A DNA stretch of 64,000 nucleotides from positions 13,459,001 through 13,523,000 of the forward strand of contig NC_065888.1 in NCBI RefSeq assembly GCF_905147045.1, read 5' to 3'. The stretch is from Nymphalis io (lineage: Eukaryota > Arthropoda > Insecta > Lepidoptera > Nymphalidae). Position 1 is the first letter of the stretch. Every line of letters begins with the position of its first letter. The position numbers and the translations under genes were made by a program. Shown here piece by piece: positions 26,284 to 36,890 of the stretch. The notes below the pieces were generated by a model. That model searched no databases and was not told the DNA's origin. It saw nothing but the letters and a program-made list of their open reading frames with translations.

Positions 26284-27087
26284 TTTATGTATAGATTAAT
26301 AAATCAATTGAATTAAAAGTTTTAGTATCGGCAAACACTTTTTATCTGTACCGTTGCTTGGTGCTGAGCACAGATTGATCCCGTAGCGCTTACAGTCACA
26401 TCAGTATGTGCATAGCATTTCCATAATGAACTAAGCGCCGAGTCAACTCAATCCAAACTTACGAAAGCGTTTAGAGATTTTACGCTGACTTTTTACACTT
26501 TTTTTCGACGTTACAAGAAACTGTTCCTGTAATGAATCCAAGATGGGACGGTATGACAAACTTTCTAGAAAATATCGTCCCCTACTTAACATCTTTCTCA
26601 ATCAGCTTTATTTAGTATAATATACTTGTATAATATGGTTCTAAGATCGTGTTGTTTATATACTACCTACTCGTTTGATATTCTCAACCAAAATCAAAGT
26701 ATGGATTACATCATCAAAATAGCAATACTTGGAGAGATTGGGTCGTGATGGAAGCGCTTGGGGGTATGATGGGAGGAGTAAAGAAGCTACATCCATAATA
26801 GAAATCAAGCTTATGCTGTGATATAATAAGAAATTACAGTAACAAAACAGGAATAATTGTTATCGCAGTGTTTCAATCATAAGAGACAACAGTTTATTTT
26901 GCTCTGTATGTTGATGGCATAAATATAGTAATTATTTTTAAATACTTCACGTATGAAGTACCGTACCCGTAACCGTAACCGTAGTTCAGCTTAATCTGCT
27001 TGCCTTTAAATAAAATAAAAAATGTCAAATATTTGTTCCATTATTACTCATAGATTTAAGTTTATTTTGAGCTTTTTTATATGATAT
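26284..27087. other. Intergenic stretch, nothing recognised
   Basis: No repeat copy or supported coding frame. A short CCGTAACCGTAACCGTA triplet repeat lies near 26968-26983. Confidence 0.45.
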
Positions 27088-27212
27088 AGGTGGCAGGTGG
27101 TAGGCGGACCAGAAAATGGGCCACCTGATGGTAAGTGGTGACCATCGTCCATAGACATAGGCGCTGTAGGAAATGTTAATCTTTTCTCTCATCGTCTATG
27201 TGGCTCTAACCT
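27088..27212 (-). repeat. SINE family A, 3' half (split copy)
   Basis: Reverse-orientation family A wording (gtaggcggaccagaaaatgggccacctgatggtaag, ccatagacataggcgctgtaggaaatgttaa) continues in diverged form to about 27212. There the LINE sequence begins. The missing 5' half resumes at 27828. Confidence 0.65.
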
Positions 27213-27800
27213 TTTTCTCTAACATCCGAGGACTCCACGCTAACCTCAACGCTGTCCACCACCAACTCGAGACAGCACGGCCAGCAATGTTGTTTCTCAC
27301 GGAGACGCAAATACTCCGCCCTGCCGACACCAGCTACCTTAACTATCCCGGCTACATCCTTGAAGAATCTTTTAAAGCGAAAGCCGGAGTATGCTTGTTC
27401 GTCAGGGCGGATGTTTGTTGTCACCGATTGCGCTGCTTGGAGGACCCCTCCTTCTCCATGTTGGTGGTACGTGTGGACCTGGTTCGTCAGAGTCGAGTCT
27501 ACGTGTGCCTCTACAGATCCCACAATGGTGCCTTGGAGACAAGCCGATTATTTGACCATCTTTCTTTGCCGCACTACCAAAGAATGGAATTCCTTACCAG
27601 CTCACGTGTTCCCCTCCTCTTACAACCCGGGTTCCTTCAAACGAGGCGTGAAAAGGTATCTTGCGGGCCCGCAAGGCGGGGACGGCTAGTACAGAACATT
27701 CTTCCCGACTATACTGGCCGTCGTCGCGTTTGGACTCTGCTACCACTTACCATCAGGAGGAGTAGAGACATTTGCCATCCCGGGGCATATAAAAAAAAAA
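27213..27800 (+). mobile_element. LINE copy with internal deletion, inserted in a SINE
   Basis: The first 350 bases encode an endonuclease N-terminus of a non-LTR retrotransposon (NIRGLHANLNAVHHQL, then PAMLFLTETQI, and AGVCLFVRADV further on). Near 27555-27575 it jumps to the extreme 3' end of the element, in a different frame (KEWNSLPAHVFPSSYNPGSF). The reverse transcriptase domain is absent. It ends in an A-run at 27787-27803. The 212-codon frame over this region starts in the SINE and is a chimera, not a gene. Confidence 0.7.
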
Positions 27801-27827
27801 AAAAGATCTAAGATACGATATAATTTA

Positions 27828-27945
27828 TGCCGGTAGTAACACTCACCATTCAAACCGGAATACAACAATCGTTGGTATTACTGTTTGGCGGTAAAAATGT
27901 CATAAGTGGGTACTTACCCAGACGGGCTTACATAAAGCCCAAGTA
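27828..27945 (-). repeat. SINE family A, 5' half (split copy)
   Basis: Continues the reverse-orientation SINE interrupted at 27212: cactcaccattcaaaccgg, acaacaatcgttggtattac, ggcggtaaaaatg, tacttacccagacgggctta and cataaagccc. Confidence 0.65.
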
Positions 27946-30900
27946 ATCTTTCAGTAACGTGGGCCGCATGATTAATTGTAGTTGAATATTGCTCATGGTT
28001 CTAAGTACACTATGTAGCGGTGCTTTTCTGTAAGAAGTCGCTTCGTAGTTCACTCGTGAAATGTGTAAAGCTGACAGACGATTATTTTGAAGCGTGTATT
28101 TGTATTTGTGTTTTCAATTGCTATAGTTATATCAGTTCTGTCTTCGACTCGAATTTCAAGTTAATATTTCAACGTAAAACGTTGAAATGAATGTGTTGTT
28201 TATTTTGATAAAGATTAATAATATTTAGTGACAAACTAAACTAGTCGTTAACTCAATTAATTAATTAATCATTGTATCTTGTAAGTTTTTACATCATTGT
28301 TGATGTAAAAAGAATCATTTTTAATATTGTAACTTCTAATTAAAATAAATGAAAACAGATTTAATTGTTTTTAGAAATTCAACCCCAAACGGGAGAAATG
28401 GGGTTGAAACATTAATATAAAAATGAAAAAAAAAAAAATCCGAATTGCTTGAAATTTACTATTTGTTTTTCTTGATTGAATTGATATACACATATTTCAT
28501 ACTTTTCATAAATTCCACCCGAACGGGGTGGCAATTTGTTTTGTTTTTTTAAGGGTTAGAACGGTCGTATGTACATATTCGTTTACAAACTTCATTCACA
28601 TACCTCAAAATGTGCAAATAACGAAATGCAAAATACACAATGTCTTAATATCAATATCTTCTAGGGCGGTGGAAGTAATAATTTTTTTAAGCGAACTTCA
28701 ACATGTTAGTGAAATTTGTATAAAGAAAACGTGTTCCAGTATAGAGATGTGCACCACTTAATTGATAGTCTCGAAGTTTTAACTCAGGATGACCCTCAAT
28801 TCCTAGAGATATATTTTAGGATGTACTCGAAGAGAGGTAGTTTTCATTCCAAGAATACCGTCACATCATAACATTTGAATTTAAAAGAATATAGTTCCTT
28901 CTTAAAGTGTGTTTCCCCATGACATTCAAAATTCCCATTGCCTGTCGTTTAACATAGCCGGCGCTGATTTTAGTAGGAACTGTTAATCTGATGAGTGGGT
29001 GGTATCTACCCAGACGGGCTTGCACAAAGCCCTACCACCGTTTACAAAGAGGTGCTTCGATTATTAATTATAAATGAAGTTTTCAGTAAGTTTTGTTTAA
29101 CCGGAGTTTGATAAAATAAAAATAAAAATTGGTACGCTTGCTCATTTACAGTAATAATAATAATAGTAAAAATAATAATAACAATAATAGTAAAAGTCAT
29201 AATAGCTATATCCAACAGCGTGGATAGAAGTGGGGTATGTAAGCAACAGAATCGTAGATCGGAAGTATTGTATAAAATAAATTTTTCTTCAAGCCATTTA
29301 AGTCACTATAAAATATATTAAGTGAAACTACAGGGCTTCACAATAAGTTCACTGGTGATTATTAAAAGCATTGTCATCAATCTAAAAATTAAAAAAACCT
29401 TCTCTTTTTACTAAACAGAATGACATTTCATGCTTCTTGCTTTAAAATCATACACATCCAAACAATCATTTATCGTTTCCTTATACTTAAGCGCGAGCGA
29501 AGCCGCGGGCTAAAGCTAGTTGCTAAATATAACCTTAGCTAGGTTATTCAAGTTTACGGTAGCATGCTAAAACGATCCCGTGGCGCTCCTCGTTAAGACG
29601 GAAAAAAATAAAAAAGGTTATTCAAGTCCTTCATTGTTTAATATATATTAATAAGAAATATCACTTAATACGTAATTTATATTTAGTGTTTTTATATTTA
29701 TTTTACAATTTAATACATGCAAAACCACTCTATAAGTTATTTTAAAGTGAAGAACACAATATTTCATGGAATACAAAATGTAATATGAATTTTAAGCTCG
29801 TTCTACGCTTAATAAATACTTAGAGGATAATAAAAGCTGATGGATAGACAGTATAACGGGAGGCTTTAATAATAAACGGTTTTACTCTTTTATATATAAT
29901 GTTTATCCAATATCTCATGTACTGAGGACGTTTTAAAATAATGAAATTGATGATATATTGACATGACTGGAGGTCGTCATGCGACTTTTTTTTAATTTCA
30001 TTATAGCAGGTAGGACAGGCGTATGTGCTACGAGTAAATGATCAACAGTCACTATAAAAAATATATATATATATGGCTCTTGTGCCTGTAATAATCTTAT
30101 CCAAATCACTCTTCTACTGGATTATACAATTACAAATATTGATGTTAAAATCTCAACTGAAAATTACGGGTTCATTCAGAACCTCATTCAGAGTTTTCAT
30201 ATACTTATTTTGTGTTTTATAAGATATTATAAGTTTTAAAATAAAATAAAATTATAAAACAAAATTTTATAAATATATATAATATATATAAAGTTTAGTT
30301 TATATAGTAATATATATAAAAAGTTTATATATATATAAACTAGAAAGTGTGGGATGAAATTATGCCACCATATGTATTCACCGCGAACCAGAACAGTGTG
30401 ATTGTATAACTTCAAGTCAATTCCTCAATAAAACGACGAGAAGCCTTAGCCCAGCAGTGGAAAAGATAGAAAATTTAGATTTTAGCGATTTGTTAAATAG
30501 CAGCTTTGTAGACAAATTTACGATTCACAAAGGAACTACTTGTGTATTTAAGATTATTTTTATTCTTTAAATTAAGGGATTTTAATTTTATTAAAAATAT
30601 TTAAGCATCTATTTGTATTCGATATATACGCAAAAATAAAACACAGGCACTCGCGTAAAAAAACATTTGTTTACACATATGTGTAAAAAACAGATGCATA
30701 AAATTGTAATATGCATAATCGTTGTGAACATTTATAGCCAAAATGTTCCCAACGATTATTCTCATAAAAATATTCCATGAACACTTCACTGTCACTGATT
30801 TATTAAATATGTTCAAAATACAAACTATCCATAAAACAATAAAATGTACTTCATGAAAATAAATTACCAATGAATTTAAATACAGATAATAAAAATATTA

Positions 30901-31030
30901 AATAAGAGTCGAAATTTTTTATTATATTATAATATTCGACATATATATGATGTTGTATATTTATATATGTAAAATATTCAAATGTGTTTATATATGATTA
31001 ATTGTTGTTATATTATTTATTTTAATATTT
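27946..31030. other. AT-rich stretch with small repeat fragments
   Basis: A family A 5' scrap in reverse orientation lies at about 28990-29040 (ctgatgagtgggtggtatctacccagacgggcttgc). A (TAATAA)n-rich run lies near 29150-29205. The string gcgcgagcgaagccgcgggct at 29490-29511 is a dispersed-repeat end. A family B fragment lies at 30355-30463 (gcccagcagtgg). (TA)n runs lie near 30060 and 30270-30340. No gene is supported. Confidence 0.4.
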
Positions 31031-31326
31031 ACTGGTGGTAGAGCTTTGTGCAAGATCGTCTGGGTAGGTACCACCCACTCATCAGATATTCTACCGCAAA
31101 ACAGTACTTGGTATTGTTGTGTTTCGGTTGTAATTACACTGACTCACGCACCCAGCGTGAGCCAGTGTAATTACAGGCACAAGAGACATAACATCTTAGT
31201 TCCTAAGGTTGGTGGCGCATTGGCGATGTAAGCGATGGTTAACATTTCTTACAATGTCAATGTCCAAAGGGCGTTGGTGACCATTTATCATCAAGTGGCC
31301 CATAGGCTCGTCCGCCTACCTATGTA
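31031..31326 (+). repeat. SINE family A, near full length
   Basis: Forward copy from actggtggtagagctttgtgc to cgtccgcctacctatgtata. It carries a local rearrangement: the segment cacgcacccagcgtgagcc replaces the usual gaagggtgagtgagcc, making a small palindrome at about 31140-31165. Confidence 0.85.
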
Positions 31327-32008
31327 TATATATTATGAAAAAATGTATAATACATACATATTTATACATTTTTATTGCAACACATGTCTACCACTTTCAC
31401 AGCACAATTTATATTATCTGGAAGAAATCGCTAGTAAGCGATAAGGCCGCCTTGTTGTACAAACAAGTATTTTTTATGTATTCTTACGTACTTCTGTATT
31501 TCTTTTTTTTGTGTGTAGTGTACAATTAAAAGAGTATGTAATATTCCTGCGTGTCCAATTTGCGAGTCGTCCTTAAGAATGGCCGATCAAATCTTCAATA
31601 GGATATCAAATAAATTTATTGCTATTTCGAAAAAGAAAACATTCCAATCTCATTGATATGGCTTTACCGAAAATTCGAACCCATAAATTCAACTGTCTCA
31701 CGTAGCGATGTAATAGTAATAACGTGAACCAAAATTACACGTAACCCTGCGAGATCTAGGCAACCTAATTTCAAAGATGACTCTGTGCAGTCCCGACTGA
31801 ATAATTCATCGCTAACTCGATAGTTCTAGATAGTTAAACTAGTTTTACTGTTAGTCAAAATAGAACAGTAACACTCGTGCAAAAGTTACAAAGATGGCAA
31901 AACTGAATACATAATGCAGAAATATTGGGCGATACTTTCGTTATAACTTTTTCAATCATATAATTATAATTTCAATCAACCGCTTAGTAATAAGACTCCG
32001 CTTCATTC

Positions 32009-32304
32009 TTTTTTTTTTATATAGAATAGGAAAGCGGACGAGCATATGGCCCACCTGATGGTAAGTGGTCACCAAACGCCCTTAGACATTGGCCTTGTAA
32101 GAAATGTTAACCATCGCTTACATCACCAATGCGCCACCAACCTTGGGAGCTAAGATGTTATGTCCCTTGTGCCTGTAATTACACTGGCTCACTCACCCTT
32201 CAAACCGGAACACAACAATACCAAGTATTGCTGTTTTGCGGTAGAATATCTGATGAGTGGTTGGTACCTACCCAGACGAGCTTGCACTAAGCTCTACCAC
32301 CAGT
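32009..32304 (-). repeat. SINE family A, full length
   Basis: Reverse copy starting with its T-rich tail (ttttttttatatagaatagg) and ending in agctctaccaccag. It is well preserved and opposite in orientation to the copy 0.7 kb to the left. Confidence 0.88.
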
Positions 32305-32318
32305 ATTCAAATACTTTA

Positions 32319-32559
32319 CTTGGTGGGCTTTGTGCAAGCCCGTCTGTCTAGGTAGGTTCCTAACAGCAATAATTAGTATGTTTGTGTACGGTTTTAAGGA
32401 TGTTTGAGCCAATGTAACTAAAGGGATAAAACATCCTTGTTCCCAAGGTTGGTGGTGCATTTGCGATGTAAGTAATGGTTAATTTTTTGTACAGCGTCAA
32501 TGTATATGGTTGATGGACTATAAAACAGATCATTAGTCCGTCAGCCTTCCTATTTTATA
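32319..32559 (+). repeat. SINE family A, diverged
   Basis: Starts 15 bases after the preceding copy in the opposite orientation. Landmarks: ggtgggctttgtgcaagcccgtct, gttcccaaggttggtggtgc, gcgatgtaagtaatggtta and ccgtcagccttcctattt. Confidence 0.75.
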
Positions 32560-32611
32560 AAACACAACATGTCTGACGTTACAGCCACAGATAAGCTTTG
32601 CCTTTTCAAGC

Positions 32612-32815
32612 ACTGATGATAGAGCTTTGTGCAAGCTCGTCTGGGTGGGTGCCACGCACTTATAAGATATTCTCAGCAGTACTTGGTATTGTTGTGTTCC
32701 AGTTTGATGGTTACCACGGTTCGTGGCTTACAATGCCAATGTCTATGGACGTTGGTGACCACTTACCATCAGGTGGCCGAGTACCTCGTCCGCCTACCTA
32801 TACTATATAAAAAAA
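32612..32815 (+). repeat. SINE family A with internal deletion
   Basis: The 5' end (tgatgatagagctttgtgcaagc) and 3' end (accatcaggtggcc, cctacctatactatataaaa) are clear. About 90 bases are missing between gtgttccagtttgatgg and ttacaatgccaatgtc. Confidence 0.8.
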
Positions 32816-34454
32816 GAACTTAATTCCAAAAAGTAACATATGTGGAATGTCTGAAAAGTAGTATTTGCGAAGCAATGCTGGAATGAAATCATAAATAAAA
32901 CGAATAACGTCTTATAATTCATAGGAAAGTTATATCCCAGCATGGAACCACCATTTCGTTGATATATCACGTGAAATTTTATTACATTGCGAATTTTTTT
33001 TTTCAATAAATTCTTCCGAAAACTGATTATTGTCAATATGTTATTCGGATGACTAATACGCAGGGTCCTATGGTCAGAATACCTTCAGATATAATAATTC
33101 TTTACTCCGAAAATATTATCAAAGAAAAGATATTTAAAAAAAATGTTTGCTGGCAGTTTGTAGCAGTAATTTTGTTTTTAATTAAGAATATTCTAAGCTA
33201 ATACGATTTATTAAAATAAGGAAGCTTCCAAATTAATTATTCAATTTTCTACTGAAATTAAGTAATAGAAATGTGTATACAAAAATTTAATTTATCATAC
33301 TTGATTACACTACAAAGAAAAGTCTCAGTCATCGCAGATATGTTTTCAAGGCTTTCTATCGTGCCCAAGGAAAAATGCAGTCTATTTAGATTTTCAAAAC
33401 GTAAGTTCGAAATCTTTTAGTATTTTCCTCCGCAATCTCTTCATATTTTTCTTTTCTATGTAGTACATTTTTGTGTAGATCTAGATTTGTCCGTGTTTGC
33501 TTAAGAATTTTTGCACATATATTTTAAGAAGCGTGACAGACTTTTAAAATATTATAGCAAGAATTTAATATTCTCAGTACAAATCTAAACCTTAAAACAT
33601 AACTACTAAAGAATGAGAGGAAAGAAGTAAATTTTTGAATTAAATTAATTTTATCATCCATAAAATTTATTATAGAGCCAAAATGGCTCAGTGGTTTGCT
33701 GGCTGAAACAATCAAACAGGCAAACTCCACTGAATTATCATGTATTTAATTTGTTTATTATATAAACAAACTACTTCTGATTGTATTCCACTTATCTCTT
33801 TTATAATAACGATTCCAACTTTTTATTTAAAACTTTTAAAATAAATATTCCAATACACAAATTGCCTCGTCCGTAACACAAACATCCTCCAATTTACGTA
33901 TTTCCGCGGCACGGTGAGGTAAATTTTTCATTCGAAATTTAAAATGATAGGTAAACGATACCTCCAAACTGTGTTTGAATTTTATATATATCAATTTTAT
34001 ATTTTTAAAATAAATATAGCTGGTTACGATTATTATTTTTTTATTTATTATCGATATCTGCCGAAGACATAAGACATTGTAAGATGAAAATGTATGATTA
34101 CAGCTTCCTATTCTGAGTATAAATCAAACACATGATCATAAATAGTTGCGCAAGAAATTAATCAATCAATCGTGAGCATCTTACTGATATTTTTTTGCTT
34201 TTTATATTTATTTTATTAACGAATCTGTTATATTTATTTTACTTCTTATTTATTTATTGATTTTCTTTAATTTAAAATTCTTTCAAGAACCATCAATTAT
34301 ACGTTTTATTTTTAAGGTTAATAGTTTTAGCTAAGTTTTCTTTTTAGTATTTTATAAAATGTTCTTTGTATTATGTTTTTTAAAATATTATACAACTAAA
34401 TTAAAAGTTAGATTATATTGTTACTTGACCGAAATAAATTTTATAAATAAATAA
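32816..34454. other. AT-rich stretch with one small SINE fragment
   Basis: A tRNA-like A-box end of family B type occurs at 33674-33755 (gagccaaaatggctcagtgg). Otherwise I see only AT-rich DNA with no supported gene. Confidence 0.45.
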
Positions 34455-34692
34455 TATCCTGGGACATATTCACATACGGCCATCTGATCCCAAACTAAGC
34501 AGAGCTTGTACTATGGAAACCAGACAACTGATATACTACTTTTCTTTTATAAATATATACGTATATAGATAATTACACCCAGACAAACAGACACATTCAT
34601 GCACACAAATGTCTGTCCTGGGTGAGAATCAAACCCACAATCTTCGGCGTGAAAGGCAAGTATCTACCAAATACGACAACCGGCCCGTCGAA
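34455..34692 (-). repeat. tRNA-derived SINE, family D
   Basis: Same landmarks as 11066-11320 and 12198-12455 (ggccatctgatcccaaac, actatggaaaccagacaactg, tgtctgtcctgggtgagaatc). A short internal deletion removes part of tatactacatatacta. Confidence 0.75.
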
Positions 34693-34760
34693 AAATATAT
34701 ATAAAAATATCATCTTTTAAAAAAATCGTATTATCAAGTGACTGAATAATAATCGCTGTA

Positions 34761-34787
34761 TACAGTTCATACTATGTATGAACTGTA
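34761..34787. repeat. Short perfect inverted repeat (12-bp arms)
   Basis: TACAGTTCATAC at 34761-34772 is exactly complementary to 34776-34787, with three bases between. Confidence 0.8.
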
Positions 34788-35332
34788 TCAACGACCATAT
34801 ACACCATGTACCAAGGGACCGTCCAGTGATTGGAATACATCACACGAGGCCACTTCACATATGAATTTACATAAGCTAACGAGTTATTTGTTTAAGCTAA
34901 CAATGTTACGGGAATTTGATTTTTAATGACTTTGTAATATTATATATGTTTATCCTATATCTTTCAAAAATCTTAATTTATTAGGCATAAATTAAGGAAT
35001 AGTTTTGTTTGTCCATAAAACAAATTATAAGATTATATACTGCAATATTTTGACAGCGGATAGATTACAACGAAATTAACAACTCCACGAATTATTTTGA
35101 AAGAGACGTCAAAATAATTCTCCTAAACATTAGGAGGATTGTATCGAAATAAGTCCTACACGAATGATAACTGGACAAACATATGTTTCATATGAAATCG
35201 TGCGATTCTGTAAAGAATCAATCCATTACTCACCCGTGAAATGTTGTCAACCGACTTATGGTGATATACTATTTTGATGCGTTTGTTATTGAAATTTTGT
35301 AATTATTACGACCAATGTCGCACAATGTCGTT
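34788..35332. other. Unassigned AT-rich stretch
   Basis: No repeat copy or supported coding frame was found. Confidence 0.5.
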
Positions 35333-35624
35333 ACTGGTGGTAGGGCTTTGTGCAAGCTCGTGGGTAGGTACCACTCACTCATCAGATATTCTACCGCAAA
35401 ACAGCAATACTTGATATTGTTGTGTTCCGGTTTGAAGGGTGAGTGAGCCAGTGTAATTACAGGCACAAGGGACATAAAATCTTAGTTCCCAAGGTTGGTC
35501 GCGCATTGGCTATGTAAGCGATGGTTGATATTTCTTACAATGCCAATGTCTAAGGGCGTTTGATGACCACTTAGCATCAGGTGGCCCATATGCTCGTCTG
35601 CCTTCCTATTCTATAAAAAAAAAA
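35333..35624 (+). repeat. SINE family A, full length
   Basis: Forward copy from actggtggtagggctttgtgc to ccttcctattctataaaaaaa. It closely matches the copy at 53490-53790 and is one of the least diverged in the window. Confidence 0.9.
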
Positions 35625-36297
35625 CACTTTCTGTAATTTCACTGCCGTGAATTTCGAGTTCGTTCTTACAGAATCAAATTCATTCATACCGATTCTTGAA
35701 AGGGTCATTTGGTAAGTTCGGTCGAGTTCTATAATATTCGAAAGTTTTTCTATTGTCATACAAATCATCAGACACGATTTTGATTATATAGATATAACTA
35801 TTTGATATCTCATATCAATACTCTAGTTTCGCCTTTTGGCTTTTCTCTGTAACTATATTTACTCTCTTCGTTAGGTGTGGTTGGCTGTGTGTTATCTTCT
35901 AAAACCCAGTAGTCAAAAAACATATACCTACCTACCTACCTAATTTTCTTTATTGAAACGCTTATTATCTGTTATCTTTATACCCGTTTCTTCGTTATTC
36001 GCAGCATTTCGATCCGTAAGATAACCTGTGCTAGCGTTTAAAAACTACCTATCAAAATTGATGTAAAATTGTAATACATATTAAATTTACATGCCGAACC
36101 GATGATAACTTTACATTTAATTCATTAACTTGACTATTCAAATGTGCTCTTACTAATCAACTTGAATGAATAATATTTTAGATTAAATGATGTTTCAAAG
36201 ACAATTTTACTAACCGCAAGCAAATTCAATCGCTTCTTGAATATAGTAACCGAGCATAACATAGCAAAGGCAATCTATTATAACATAGTTGCCCCAT
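35625..36297. other. Unassigned AT-rich stretch
   Basis: Only a short ACCT repeat near 35927-35941 stands out. Confidence 0.5.
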
Positions 36298-36415
36298 TAT
36301 AGTTAGGTCAATCTACGGAGACGCACCCCACTATTACAGCTGATTATCAGCTGCGCATTTGACCTGTAGAGATTGGAAAAATAGATTGGGGCGCGTTATT
36401 GTAGATTTAACTATA
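36298..36415. repeat. Imperfect foldback element
   Basis: The left end (tatagttaggtcaatctac, then acgcaccccactatt) is the imperfect reverse complement of the right end (aatagattggggcgcgtt, then gtagatttaactata). The centre holds a near-perfect palindrome, cagctgattatcagctg (36337-36353). The shape is that of a MITE or foldback transposon. No transposase is present. Confidence 0.6.
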
Positions 36416-36452
36416 TATATATATCTACAATATATATATATATATATATTGT
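36399..36452. repeat. (TA)n tracts between two foldbacks
   Basis: Alternating TA runs with an inner inverted pair: ttgtagatttaac and later atatctacaa. They link the imperfect foldback on the left to the large one on the right. Confidence 0.7.
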
Positions 36453-36618
36453 GGATGGAAAGTTCGAAAATGATGAAACATGTCGAAATTGTTATGATAC
36501 CCTTTTTAAACAAGAAAGTTCAACGTTAACAATCTGTTACAAAAAGAATAATTTAGAATATATGAATAATTTATTACTCAATGTACATATATATATATAT
36601 ATATATATGTCCATTGAG

Positions 36619-36657
<39 letters not shown>

Positions 36658-36662
36658 AGATT

Positions 36663-36711
<49 letters not shown>

Positions 36712-36890
36712 CTATTATATATATATATATAACTCAATGGACATATATATATATATATATGTACATTGAGTAATAAATTATTCATATATTCTAAATTATT
36801 CTTTTTGTAACAGATTGTTAACGTTGAACTTTCTTGTTTAAAAAGGGTATCATAACAATTTCGACATGTTTCATCATTTTCGAACTATCC
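36453..36890. repeat. Large near-perfect palindrome with (TA)n centre
   Basis: The sequence from 36461 to about 36630 is the exact reverse complement of about 36720 to 36886, apart from the number of TA units (22 bases at 36587-36608 against 18 at 36743-36760). The outer ends (ggatggaagttcg and cgaactatcc) differ by a 4-base bulge. The middle is made of TA runs around attgtagatttaac. Frames through the TA runs give Tyr-Ile repeats and are not genes. Confidence 0.9.

Noticed and set aside
27173..27811. 212-codon frame as an intact host gene
   Set aside because: It is a SINE-LINE chimera with an internal LINE deletion and frame change.
36451..36769. Open frames of 86 and 62 codons rich in Tyr-Ile
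   Set aside because: They are translations of (TA)n repeats within the large palindrome.
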